Shown here: positions 15,741 to 23,777 of the stretch, one piece after another
Layout of the letters: each line of letters begins with the position of its first letter
Position numbering within the stretch: position 1 is the first letter of the stretch
Made by a program: the position numbers and the translations under genes
DNA from: Methylobacterium aquaticum
Lineage (GTDB): Bacteria; Pseudomonadota; Alphaproteobacteria; Rhizobiales; Beijerinckiaceae
Length of the DNA stretch: 34,904 nucleotides
NCBI RefSeq assembly: GCF_001043915.1
Contig: NZ_LABX01000064.1
Location: 1-34,904 of the forward strand
Direction of reading: 5' to 3'
The notes under the pieces: generated by a model
Databases searched by the model: none
What the model saw: only the letters and a program-made list of their open reading frames with translations
What the model was told of the DNA's origin: nothing

Positions 15741-16844
15741 ATGTCCGTGAGGAAGCCGCGCATTCGAGACGGATCGATGCGCTTCGGCCTGTTCTGGCCC
15801 AAGGCTGCGACCATGTTGCCCTCGCGGAAGATGGCGCAGCGCAACCCGAACGTTCTCGACCTCGACAATCACTTAGCCCTCGCGCGGGTCTGTGAGGAGG
15901 TTGGCCTCGACCTCGTGCTCCTTGGTGACGGTTATGCCCCGAGTTCCGACGAGGGAAGCAGCTTCGGCTTCCAGGATCCGTCGCTTCATGCCCTCGTCCT
16001 CGCTGCTCCCCTGATCCAGGCGACGACGCATCTCGGAGTGATCTCAACCCTCCACGTTCCGTTCTTCGCACCCGTTCAAATCGCCCGTTTCGGTTCGCAT
16101 TTCGATTGGCTGAGCGGCGGGCGCTGGGGCTGGAACGTCGTCAACGGCTACCGCGACTACGAGGCGCGCCTCTTTGGCATCGAGCAGATGCTCGATGGTC
16201 CGACACAATATGAGGCGGCTGACGAAGCGTTGCACATCATTACCAGCGTCTGGCGCGACAAGGGGATCGTCGACTTCTCCGGGAAGCACCTGCGCGCGAG
16301 CGGAAAGATGCGGGGTCCGTTTCCTCCGGAGAAACCGGCGCTCGTTTGCGCGGCCGCTTCGGAGCGCGGCCGCCGATTCACGGCCGAGCACTGCGACTAC
16401 CTGTTCGCATCGCCTCCGACATTGGCCGCCCTGCCCGAGGTGCGCGCGTCGCTCGCGCGCCATGCCGGCGCCGTCGAGCGCGATACGCCGGAGATCTTGG
16501 TTGTCGCCGACGTACTGGTGCGGGATCGGCCGGACGAAGCCGCAGATCTCATGCAGGAGCTGATGAGCGATATCGGCGGCGACGCCGGAGATCGATGGGC
16601 AGCACAGATGGCGCTCCTGCGAAAGGACAGCACGTCGCCTGGCCGCTTCCCGGCATTCGCCGGAACGCCGAACGAGGTCGCTCAGCAGATCCTGTCTGCG
16701 CGCGAGCAATGGGGACTGAACGGGATCCTGTTCAGGCTGCCGCTCTGGGCGCCGGAGGAGATGGCACGCGTCGGACCGGTGCTAGCCCTGCTGGAGGATG
16801 CCGGCGTCTGGGTCGCGCCAGAGCGCCGGTCTTATTGCTGGTAG
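15741..16844 (+). CDS. LLM class flavin-dependent monooxygenase (divergent copy)
   Basis: Luciferase-like oxygenase of 367 residues, paralogous to the product of 9467-10615 over its full length: MRFGLFWPK start of the barrel, LLGDGYAPSSDEG, LGVISTLHVPFF, GGRWGWNVVNGYRDYEA, and a closing PERRSYCW that parallels the other copy's end. It needs reduced FMN from a reductase, and the next gene, 39 nt downstream, is one, so the two probably form a two-component monooxygenase. The start is the ATG at 15741 because GGAGG lies 10 nt upstream; a GTG at 15714 in frame has no such site and precedes the ribosome-binding sequence. Substrate unknown; the branch includes enzymes acting on amines, sulfones and N-heterocycles. 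Confidence 0.92.
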   Translation: MSVRKPRIRDGSMRFGLFWPKAATMLPSRKMAQRNPNVLDLDNHLALARVCEEVGLDLVLLGDGYAPSSDEGSSFGFQDPSLHALVLAAPLIQATTHLGVISTLHVPFFAPVQIARFGSHFDWLSGGRWGWNVVNGYRDYEARLFGIEQMLDGPTQYEAADEALHIITSVWRDKGIVDFSGKHLRASGKMRGPFPPEKPALVCAAASERGRRFTAEHCDYLFASPPTLAALPEVRASLARHAGAVERDTPEILVVADVLVRDRPDEAADLMQELMSDIGGDAGDRWAAQMALLRKDSTSPGRFPAFAGTPNEVAQQILSAREQWGLNGILFRLPLWAPEEMARVGPVLALLEDAGVWVAPERRSYCW

Positions 16845-16883
16845 TGATGGCGCGCGATTCCAGGTTGTAAAAGGAGGGTGCCG

Positions 16884-17837
16884 GTGAACAGCAACGAAGT
16901 TCTGCTGGAGTGGGGCGATCCGCAAAACGATCCGCGGGCATTCAGACGCACTCTGGGACATTACGGGACAGGCGTTGCCGTCATTACTGCCCAAGGCGAG
17001 GCTCATCCGGTCGGCGTCACGGTGAATTCCTTCGCTTCCGTGTCGCTCGACCCACCGCTCGTACTGTGGTCTCCCGCCAACACCTCCACGTCCTTGCCTG
17101 CTTTCCGCAAGGCCCCGGGCTTCGCCGTGAACGTGCTGGCGTCGCATCAGGCCGAGCTATCGAGTAGGTTCGCGAAATCGGGCGGCGACAAGTTCGCCGA
17201 TCTGGAGCACGAGGTCGGCCGGCACGGCGCGCCGCTGCTCCCGGGTTGCATCGCGCGTCTGCAGTGCCGGCGAGAGACCGAGTTCCCTGGCGGCGACCAC
17301 ACGATCATGATCGGGCGTGTCGAGCATTTCGAGCGGTTCACGGGCACGCCTCTGATCTTCGCTCAGGGCCGGTATGGCGTTCCGCTCGACAATCCCGAGC
17401 TGGACAGCGAGATCGCTCCGCTCAACGCGGAGGCGAGACCCTACACGTTCCTGACGCTGCTCCGGCGAGCCTATCTGGCGCGATCTGCCGCCTTCAGGCA
17501 GGAGGCGGCATCTGCCGGGCTCACGGTGAACGAGAGCCGCATCATCTATCATCTCGACGCGAACGGGCGTCTCGAAATCCCTGCCCTGGCCCGTGCCGCG
17601 CTTCTCGACTCGGCGAGCGTCGAGGACGCGGTCCGAACGCTCAGCGCGCGTGCGATGGTGCGGCGGGAGGAGGACGGCAGCTTCGTCAACACCGAGGCCG
17701 GCACGGCCGTCAACTCGGCGCTTCGGGAGGTCTCGGCCGTCTCCGAGTCGGATCAGCTCTCCGAACTCTCGCGGGAGACCATCGACGGCGCAAGGGCTGT
17801 TCTTGAGGCGTTCGCTCGCGTGTCTCCGAAAACGTGA
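16884..17837 (+). CDS. Flavin reductase with C-terminal MarR-like domain
   Basis: A 317-residue fusion. Residues about 18-168 are a flavin-reductase-like FMN-binding domain (GTGVAVITA, then GVTVNSFASVSLDPPLV, and the late GRYGVPL). Residues about 185-317 form a winged helix like MarR proteins: helices around TLLRRAYLARSAAFRQEA and PALARAALLDSASVEDAV, then a wing at RREEDGSFVNTEAG. The same architecture and length are known for the reductase component C1 of Acinetobacter 4-hydroxyphenylacetate hydroxylase, where the MarR-like part senses the aromatic substrate and relieves autoinhibition. By analogy this reductase may release FMNH2 only when substrate is bound. GTG at 16884 is the start: AGGAGG at 16872-16877 is 6 nt upstream but directly abuts the alternative GTG at 16878. 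Confidence 0.9.
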   Translation: MNSNEVLLEWGDPQNDPRAFRRTLGHYGTGVAVITAQGEAHPVGVTVNSFASVSLDPPLVLWSPANTSTSLPAFRKAPGFAVNVLASHQAELSSRFAKSGGDKFADLEHEVGRHGAPLLPGCIARLQCRRETEFPGGDHTIMIGRVEHFERFTGTPLIFAQGRYGVPLDNPELDSEIAPLNAEARPYTFLTLLRRAYLARSAAFRQEAASAGLTVNESRIIYHLDANGRLEIPALARAALLDSASVEDAVRTLSARAMVRREEDGSFVNTEAGTAVNSALREVSAVSESDQLSELSRETIDGARAVLEAFARVSPKT

Positions 17838-18470
17838 TGCCCGAGTTGATCCTCCATCGGCGTTGCGGGCACCCCTGATACGCTCGTTGCGGGCCCGGGA
17901 GGTGGTCGATCGCTGAGGCGCGACACAAGTTCATGGCCGCGTCCAAACGCGAGACGGCGGTGGTCCTGCTCGGGACGAGCGGTCGGTCGGTCAGGGGGCT
18001 GCGTCGGTGCCGTCGCGGTCGGGTGAGCGGATGTGACCGTCCGCGTCGCTGCCGACACGAGGGGCGTCGGAGCGGTCTCCTGCGCCGCTTCGAGGGCAGG
18101 AGGGTCTCCCGGAGAGCCGCCGCCTCGGCATCCGCCGGCCAGTCGTGACGCCTGCTGGCGCCTGTGATCACCGCCGGGCGGCGCGGCTCAAATCCATGCT
18201 CAAGTCGATGTGTGGCAAGTCCATGTGCGGCCGGCAGCTGCGATGCGACTGCTGATGCGCCCGCGCCGCTCGTTGCCGCCGCTGCGGTGCGGCGGCGGTG
18301 CAAGACCGAGACAGGCCGCAATCGGCCGGCCGGAGCGAAAAGCGCTGGACCGAGAGCACTGCCGCCGAGACGGCGCTGGCCGTGATCGGCCCGATAGCGA
18401 GGATTGTCAGGAGGTGGCGGACAGCACCACACCGGGCTGCCCGATCCCAGCCGCCGACCTGAGTACCGAC
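17838..18470. other. Non-coding gap between convergent operons
   Basis: No frame in these 633 bases shows a recognisable protein; the open frames are arginine/alanine-rich and overlap one another. The base CGTTGCGGGC occurs twice near 17862-17894. Three imperfect units related to AAGTCCATG lie in tandem at 18187-18230; the last two match at 13 of 15 positions. A perfect 8-bp GC hairpin is at 18275-18296. It may be decayed coding DNA between two assembled gene blocks. Confidence 0.5.
18275..18296. terminator. GC-rich hairpin, possible bidirectional terminator
   Basis: GCCGCCGC, a six-base loop and GCGGCGGC make a perfect 8-bp stem, extendable by G-T pairs. It lies between the convergent flavin reductase and peptide-binding-protein genes. 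No T-run follows on either strand, so intrinsic termination is uncertain. Confidence 0.35.
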
Positions 18471-20063
18471 CTATCGTTCAATATTCCACATGATCGGCAG
18501 GCCAAAATCGATCACACCCTTAAGTTCACTGCGCCAGGCGGCCGGGCTCTGGAACTGGCCGGCGATCAGGTACGTCCCATCGTCGAGAGCGGCCTGCTGC
18601 ATCGTGGCTGCGATCGCTTTACGCTTTTCAGGATCGCGCTCTGCCTCAAAGGCTGACAGAGCACGGCCGAGCGCCTCGCCGCAATACGTGTAGGGCGCGC
18701 CGCCCGTGCAGTTGTACGCGGTCCCGGGATTGCCGAGCGGATTGACCATGTCGAAGCCGGGATAGACCACGGGCACCAGCGCCCAGCCGCCTTCGTTCTG
18801 CGGCTTCTTCGTGATCCAGCGGGAGGCGATCGACGACCAGTCCTGAGTCTGGATGTCGAGGTTGAAGCCGGCGCGCTTCAGCTGGTCGGCCATGACGGTG
18901 CCGATCGGATTGAGCAGCGCGGAGTCGCCCGGGAGCAGGAAGACGACCTTTTCGTTCTTGTAGCCCGCTTGCTTGAGGAGATCCCGCGCCTTCTCGATCC
19001 CCGTCCCGACTTGCGCAGCACCGGACGTCGTCGCGTAGTAGGTCCCGCAGACGAACAGGTTGGCGCAACCGGGGTCACCCGCGCCCGGCTGGAGGCCGAG
19101 CCCGTCGAGGATCTCCGACCGGATCATCGCGGCGGCGGCGGCCTGGCGGATCCTGACGTTGTCGAAGGGAGCCTGCGTGTGATTCACGGTGAGGGCTGCG
19201 ACCATCTGGGCCGGCCCTCCCGCCTTCGCGAGCGTGATGTTGCGGTTCTTGCCAAATCGTTCGATGAAATCGAGCGGGACGTATTCGAGGTAGTCGACCT
19301 CATTCGCCTGCAGGGCGGCGGCGCGTGTCGCCAGGTCCGGCATGGTGATGAGTTCGGCGCGCTCCACCTTGACGACCTTGCCGCCGGCGAGCCCGTCCGC
19401 CGGCTCGGCGCGCGGCACGTAGTTGGGGTTGCGCCGGAAGGTCGCCTTTTCTCCCGGCATCCACTCTTCCTTGACGAAGACGAAGGGACCCGAGCCGACG
19501 ATCTCTTTGACGGGGGTCGTAGGCGGGGTGGCGCTCGCGATCCGTGCCGGCATGATGAAGGGTACCTGAACGCTCGGCTTGCCGAGCGCGTCGATGACGA
19601 GACCGAAAGGCCTGGCGAGCTCCAGCACGAAGGTCTTGTCGTCGATGGCGCGCATCTCCTTCGTGGCAGCGATCAGACGACGGCCGAGGCCGTCACGGCC
19701 ACCCCAGCGCCTGATCGAGGCGATGCAGTCCTCGGCGGTCACCGGCGCGCCATCGGAGAACTTGAGGCCGGAGCGAAGCGTGAATGTGTAAGTAAGGCCG
19801 TCGTCGCTGGTCGTCCAGCCTTCCAGCATCTGCGGCCGGTACTGGCCCTTGCTGTCCATGGCGATCAGGGTATCGAAGACCATGTACGCGAAGTTGCGCG
19901 TGACGAAGGACGGACCGGCGACCGGATCCAGCGTCTGCAGCCCGACATTCAGAACGAGGCGGAGCGGTCGGTCCGCTCGCTGGGCCCGGGCCGGGCCGGT
20001 CCAGGTTCCCGCGATCGTGGCCGCGGCCAGCGCAGTGACGAGCTTACGGCGAGACGTGAGCAT
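18471..20063 (-). CDS. Peptide/nickel-type ABC transporter substrate-binding protein
   Basis: Binding protein of the SBP_bac_5 (DppA/OppA) family, 530 residues. The N-terminus MLTSRRKLVTALAAATIAGT with a following ARA is an export signal with twin arginines (about 5-6), probably Tat-dependent. Family landmarks: LDPVAGPSF early, the GLTYTFTLRSGLKFSDG segment at about 90-107, and an IVGSGPFVF strand. ATG 20063 is chosen because the signal peptide starts there, with GGGGA 8 nt upstream. It is the last gene of the SDR-SDR-LLM operon. No permease or ATPase adjoins it, but a DppBC-DppDF set without its own binding protein lies at 26081-29749, so the two probably make one importer. Ligand unknown; the family carries oligopeptides, opines and other solutes. 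Confidence 0.92.
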   Translation of the reverse strand: MLTSRRKLVTALAAATIAGTWTGPARAQRADRPLRLVLNVGLQTLDPVAGPSFVTRNFAYMVFDTLIAMDSKGQYRPQMLEGWTTSDDGLTYTFTLRSGLKFSDGAPVTAEDCIASIRRWGGRDGLGRRLIAATKEMRAIDDKTFVLELARPFGLVIDALGKPSVQVPFIMPARIASATPPTTPVKEIVGSGPFVFVKEEWMPGEKATFRRNPNYVPRAEPADGLAGGKVVKVERAELITMPDLATRAAALQANEVDYLEYVPLDFIERFGKNRNITLAKAGGPAQMVAALTVNHTQAPFDNVRIRQAAAAAMIRSEILDGLGLQPGAGDPGCANLFVCGTYYATTSGAAQVGTGIEKARDLLKQAGYKNEKVVFLLPGDSALLNPIGTVMADQLKRAGFNLDIQTQDWSSIASRWITKKPQNEGGWALVPVVYPGFDMVNPLGNPGTAYNCTGGAPYTYCGEALGRALSAFEAERDPEKRKAIAATMQQAALDDGTYLIAGQFQSPAAWRSELKGVIDFGLPIMWNIER

Positions 20064-20085
20064 GACATGATCCCCATTCTGATCG

Positions 20086-21198
20086 TCAGGCGACCGGGCT
20101 GCGCAGCCCGCGCTTTTCGAGGAGAGGCAGGACATCGGCGGTGAAGCGCCGCAGCCCGTCGACGAAATCGACCCAGATCAGCAGCACGCCATCGAGCCCG
20201 GCCTCCGACAGGACCGCCAGCCGCGCCGCGATGTCCTCCGCCGTCCCGACGAGCGCCGATCCCCCGGCGCCCGCCGCGAAGCGCTTTCGGAAGGCACGCA
20301 CCGCCTCGGGCGAGGAGAGGATCTTGGTCTGTGCGCCGATTCCGGCGCTCCACGCATCGAGGCTCGGACCGTCCGCGTGCTCGACCGCATAATAGTCAAG
20401 GTAGCGCTCCGCCGCCTCGGCGGTTTCGCGCTGGACGCAGTAAGCATAGGTCCAAACCTGCACTTCCCGCCCGTAGCGCTCCCGCGCCATCGTCTTGTAG
20501 CTCGCGATTTGGGACGCGATCTTCTCCGGGTCTTCAGAGCGCAGGATCAGGAAGCAGACGTCGCTGTGCTCGCAGGCGAAGGATTGGCCGCGGTCGGACC
20601 CGCCGGCATTGACGATCGGCGGGCTCGGGCGCTGAAGGGGTTTCGGCATCGACGAGCCACGCTCGATCTTGAAGAAGCGGCCCTCGTGATCGAATTCCTC
20701 CTCGTCGCGCCACAGCCGCTGAACGATCCGGAGCCATTCCTCAAGGTGGTCGTAGCGAGCGTCGTGTTCGGCCATGGGCGAGCCGAACATCACGAGCTCC
20801 TGCACGTTCCAGCCGCCGACGACGTTCAGCGCCATGCGGCCGCCCGAGATGATGTCGATGGTGGCGCTTTGTTTGGCGACCACGACCGGATGCATCGCCG
20901 AGGCGTGCACAGTCGGGATGACGGCGATGCGCCGGGTCGCTTGTGCGATGCCGGCGCACCAGGTGAACGGATCGAGCGTCACACCGCTCGCATGCGTGGG
21001 CTGCCCTGCGATGTAGCCCTTCCATCGCGCATAGGCGAGGATGGCCTCGAAGCCGGCGTCGTCCGCCAGGCGGGCGGTCTCGACCGAGGCGGCCCAGGTC
21101 GGCTGGTAGGCCTCAGGCACGAGGGTCTGTGCCCCGCCCTTGCCGTTGGTGCCGAAGATCCCGAGCTTGAGCCGGTTCGCGTTGGATAATGGATTCAA
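20086..21198 (-). CDS. LLM class flavin-dependent monooxygenase (third copy)
   Basis: Luciferase-like monooxygenase of 370 residues, from a different branch than the two module A copies: it starts LKLGIFGTNGKGG and has SGGRMALNVVGGWNVQELVMFG, a pattern shared with alkanesulfonate/dimethyl-sulfone and RutA-like pyrimidine-ring monooxygenases. Such enzymes need FMNH2 from a partner reductase; none is encoded in this operon, so the reductase at 16884-17837 or a chromosomal one must serve. A TTG at 21198 is the best start: AGGGAGGGA lies 6-7 nt upstream, whereas the earlier TTG at 21216 precedes that site. It sits 14 nt after an SDR gene and 22 nt before the binding-protein gene. Confidence 0.9.
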   Translation of the reverse strand: MNPLSNANRLKLGIFGTNGKGGAQTLVPEAYQPTWAASVETARLADDAGFEAILAYARWKGYIAGQPTHASGVTLDPFTWCAGIAQATRRIAVIPTVHASAMHPVVVAKQSATIDIISGGRMALNVVGGWNVQELVMFGSPMAEHDARYDHLEEWLRIVQRLWRDEEEFDHEGRFFKIERGSSMPKPLQRPSPPIVNAGGSDRGQSFACEHSDVCFLILRSEDPEKIASQIASYKTMARERYGREVQVWTYAYCVQRETAEAAERYLDYYAVEHADGPSLDAWSAGIGAQTKILSSPEAVRAFRKRFAAGAGGSALVGTAEDIAARLAVLSEAGLDGVLLIWVDFVDGLRRFTADVLPLLEKRGLRSPVA

Positions 21199-21212
21199 GG
21201 ATCGTCCCTCCC

Positions 21213-21986
21213 TCAAGGCCAGTTGCCGCCGTCCGGCGGCGGATGCCGGGCCGCGAGCCAGCCGCCGTCGACCGCGATCACCTGGCCCGTGACGAAGGAG
21301 GCGTCGGCCGAGGCCAGAAAGGCGATTGCGGCGGCGACCTCCTCGGGACGTCCCGCCCGGCGAAGGGGCCCGGGATCCACGATGGCGCGGCGGTAATACG
21401 GGTTCTTGAGATGGCCTGCAGTCATCGAGGTTTCGATGACGCCGGGTGCGATCGCGTTGACGAGGATGCCATCAGGACCGACCTCGCTCGCGAGTTGCCG
21501 CGTGAAGTGAGCGACGCCGGCTTTGGCGACCGCGTAAGCCGTCGTTCCCGGCCAGCCGGCCAGGCCGAAGGTCGACGAGATGTTGACGATCCGTCCGCCA
21601 GGCCGAGAAAGGTGCGGGAGCACGTCGCGCGTGACACGGAGCACGGCTTTGAGATTGATATCGACGAAGCGGTCGATGAGCGCATCGTCCGACTCGGCGA
21701 GCCGCCGCGAGCCGCCGATCCCTGCGTTGTTGACGAGGATGTCGAGACGTCCGTAGGCCGAGAGCGCCGCTTCGGCGAGACGCCCGCCGGCGCCAGGCTC
21801 GGTCACGTCGACCTGGAGGGAGGTGCCGCCGATCGCAACGGCAGTCGCGTCGACGGCCGGATTGCGATCGGCGAGGACGACCCGAGCGCCTTCGTCGATC
21901 AGACGGCGTGCGGTCGCGGCGCCGATGCCGTCGGCGGCGCCGGTCACGATGGCCACGAGGCCGGCGAGGCGGGTGATCTCAGGCAA
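21213..21986 (-). CDS. SDR family oxidoreductase
   Basis: Classical short-chain dehydrogenase of 257 residues with an intact signature set: TGAADGIG (15-22), D40 after strand 2 (NAD-preferring), NNAG (86-89), N111, S138, Y151, K155 and FVTGQVIAVDGG near the end. It starts at TTG 21986, with GGAGG 5 nt upstream, and overlaps the end of the preceding SDR gene by 8 nt, so translation is probably coupled. Two consecutive SDRs suggest two successive alcohol or ketone steps, or different stereochemistry on one substrate; both are inference. Confidence 0.92.
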   Translation of the reverse strand: MPEITRLAGLVAIVTGAADGIGAATARRLIDEGARVVLADRNPAVDATAVAIGGTSLQVDVTEPGAGGRLAEAALSAYGRLDILVNNAGIGGSRRLAESDDALIDRFVDINLKAVLRVTRDVLPHLSRPGGRIVNISSTFGLAGWPGTTAYAVAKAGVAHFTRQLASEVGPDGILVNAIAPGVIETSMTAGHLKNPYYRRAIVDPGPLRRAGRPEEVAAAIAFLASADASFVTGQVIAVDGGWLAARHPPPDGGNWP

Positions 21987-22749
21987 GGCGTCCTCCGTCG
22001 ATGGGCAAGGCGGTGCCGGTGACGAACGAGGCGCGCTCGCTCAGGAGGAAGAGCACGGCTTCCGTCACCTCGCGTACGGTGCCGAAACGCCCGAGCGGAT
22101 GACGGGCGAGGAACTCCGCTTCGCGAAGCCGGCGCGCTTCGTCGCTCGTGGCGGCCGCGAAGGTCGCCTCGAGCATCGGCGTCTCGATTGATCCAGGGCA
22201 GACGCAGTTCACGCGAATGCCCTCGGGCGCATGGATGCGCGCGAGAGATCGTGTAAGGCTGACGATCGCGGCCTTCGTCGCCGCGTAGGCGGGCATCGCC
22301 GGCGATCCGACGAGGCCGGCAGCCGACGAGAAGGTGACGATCGCTCCGCCCCCGCTCCGGCGCAAGGCAGGGATCGCAGCCTTCAGGGAGAGCCAGGTCC
22401 CTTTCACGTTCACGGCGAAGAGATCGTCCCAATCCCCGGCATCGTAGTCTTCGAGGGATGTCAGCGGCCCGACCGTCCCGGCTGCTGTCGCGAGCAGTGT
22501 GAGAGGTCCGATGCGGCCGGCGATATCGACAGCTCCGACCAGATCGGCCTCCCGCGTGACGTTGCCGGCGACCACCGTCGCGTTCGCGCAAAAGGCTGCC
22601 GTTTCATTCAGACCTTCAGCGTCGCGGTCAAACAGGACCACGCGCGTGCCAGCGCGATCGAGCGCGATCGCCGCGGCTCGCCCGAGGCCGGACGCCGCCC
22701 CGGTGACCAAGGCCACTTTGTCGGCAAACCCGTCACGCTGTTCGGGCAT
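21979..22749 (-). CDS. SDR family oxidoreductase
   Basis: Classical short-chain dehydrogenase of 256 residues: TGAASGLG (16-23), D41, N114, S142, Y155, K159, and FVTGTALPIDGG near the C-terminus. The strand-4 motif reads ATAAG in place of NNAG, as in some divergent members. Two ATGs are possible; GAGGG abuts the one at 22755 but is 6 nt from 22749, so 22749 is taken. It is the first gene of the minus-strand module B operon and follows a candidate promoter and operator at 22775-22838. Confidence 0.92.
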   Translation of the reverse strand: MPEQRDGFADKVALVTGAASGLGRAAAIALDRAGTRVVLFDRDAEGLNETAAFCANATVVAGNVTREADLVGAVDIAGRIGPLTLLATAAGTVGPLTSLEDYDAGDWDDLFAVNVKGTWLSLKAAIPALRRSGGGAIVTFSSAAGLVGSPAMPAYAATKAAIVSLTRSLARIHAPEGIRVNCVCPGSIETPMLEATFAAATSDEARRLREAEFLARHPLGRFGTVREVTEAVLFLLSERASFVTGTALPIDGGRLA

Positions 22750-22774
22750 GGACATCCCTCAAGGTGGGAGCGAG

Positions 22775-22838
22775 GTATTGCAATACAATACATCCGAATT
22801 GCACCGCCAGCGTATCGACGTGAGTTCAAGTCTGTCAA
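22775..22838 (-). promoter_or_regulatory. Candidate promoter and IclR-type operator of the SDR-LLM operon
   Basis: On the minus strand a perfect -35 TTGACA (22833-22838) is 18 bp from TACGCT (22809-22814). Downstream by 22 nt is the perfect 12-bp palindrome GTATTGCAATAC (22775-22786). A near copy (10/12) lies 20 nt past the -10 of the amidase promoter, so both may be bound by the IclR protein encoded between them. Confidence 0.5.
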
Positions 22839-22860
22839 ATCCGTTGTTTGAGCACGGTGC

Positions 22861-23637
22861 TTAGAAACTGATCGCACGGGCCGCATCACGTGCGAGGGGA
22901 GCGATGCGGCGCACGAAGTCGTCGGACGTCCATTCGGCAATCGAGCCGACGACGTGGATGGCAGCGACAGGACGCTTCCTTTCGTCGAGGATCGCAGCAC
23001 CACACGCGATCTCGCCAAGCCAGACCTGCTCGAGCGCAATGGCGAAACCCGCCTCCCGCGCTTGCGCGACGAGCCGCATCGTTTCCTCCACCGACGTGAT
23101 CGTTCTCGGGGTCGTCGGCACGCGCTCCGACCGCTCGACGACGTCCAGTGCGGCTTCAGGAGCGAGCTGGGCGAGGACGGCCTGCCCGCCTGCCGTGCAA
23201 TAGGTCGGCACGCGCCGCCCGTTCAGATGCGCGTAGAAGCTCTCGCGCTTGCTCTGGAGCCGGACGAGATAGATCATCGCTGTGTCATCGAAGAGGCTGA
23301 GGTCGACGCGCTCGCCGACGTCTCGGCGGAGTTCCGCCAGGATCGGGACGGCGCGGGACACGATCGGTTGTCCGCGCAAATAGTCGAAGGATCTCTCCAG
23401 CAGGCGTCTGCCAGGGCGGAAGCCGCCCTTGGCTTTCTCCAGATAACCCAGGCGGCCGAGCGTGTGGGCGAGCCGCTGGGCGCCGCTCTTGTCGACCTCG
23501 ATCGCGGCAGCGAGCTGGCTCAGCGTCATCGGACCCGGCGTGTCCGCAAAGGCTTCCAGCAGCCGAAAAGCCTTGCCAACCGATCGCACAAACAGACGGT
23601 CTTCGTCCTCGCCGGACGTCTCTCGGAACTTGCTCAA
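22861..23637 (-). CDS. IclR family transcriptional regulator
   Basis: Regulator of 258 residues. The N-terminal winged helix (about 15-75) contains RSVGKAFRLLEAFAD and SQLAAAIEVDKSGAQRLAHTL, the typical IclR helix-turn-helix. The C-terminal effector domain (about 90-255) includes TAGGQAVLAQL and EQVWLGEIACGAAIL, conserved landmarks around the ligand pocket. Start at TTG 23637, with AGGAG about 8 nt upstream; the longer frame to 23703 would add a cysteine/arginine-rich tail unlike the family. It stands between the two arms of module B: divergent from the amidase operon and upstream of, same strand as, the SDR operon. Similar operator-like sites in both promoter regions suggest it controls both. 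Confidence 0.92.
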   Translation of the reverse strand: MSKFRETSGEDEDRLFVRSVGKAFRLLEAFADTPGPMTLSQLAAAIEVDKSGAQRLAHTLGRLGYLEKAKGGFRPGRRLLERSFDYLRGQPIVSRAVPILAELRRDVGERVDLSLFDDTAMIYLVRLQSKRESFYAHLNGRRVPTYCTAGGQAVLAQLAPEAALDVVERSERVPTTPRTITSVEETMRLVAQAREAGFAIALEQVWLGEIACGAAILDERKRPVAAIHVVGSIAEWTSDDFVRRIAPLARDAARAISF

Positions 23638-23680
23638 GGAACGCTCTCCTGTCTGACGTTTGTTTGGGCAGCGCCGCAGG

Positions 23681-23742
23681 TTGACGCGGCACCACGCCGC
23701 CACCTAGGCTAAGTGAGATGCGAACGCATCGCAATGCAATAC
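23681..23742 (+). promoter_or_regulatory. Candidate promoter and operator of the amidase operon
   Basis: TTGACG (23681-23686), an 18-bp spacer, and TAGGCT (23705-23710) parallel the SDR-operon promoter. A dyad GATGCG-AA-CGCATC lies at 23717-23730 and GCAATGCAATAC at 23731-23742. The latter matches GTATTGCAATAC of the other promoter at 10 of 12 positions and at nearly the same distance from the -10. The dyad may be a second site, or one for IclR autoregulation. Confidence 0.5.
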
Positions 23743-23777
23743 GCAAGAAGTTTGCTTCTTAGCCGGATCCCTCTGTC

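Noticed and set aside
18187..18230. Short tandem units resembling AAGTCCATG
   Set aside because: Only three imperfect units of 12-15 bp with no spacers; not a CRISPR array, and too short to name as a functional repeat.
17710..18432. Minus-strand frame of 240 codons in the gap between convergent operons
   Set aside because: Arginine/proline-rich, overlaps the end of the flavin reductase, no domain, no ribosome-binding site; the gap is better called non-coding.
18969..20144. 391-codon plus-strand frame opposite the peptide-type binding protein
   Set aside because: Antisense to a family-length binding protein with a signal peptide; no domain seen.
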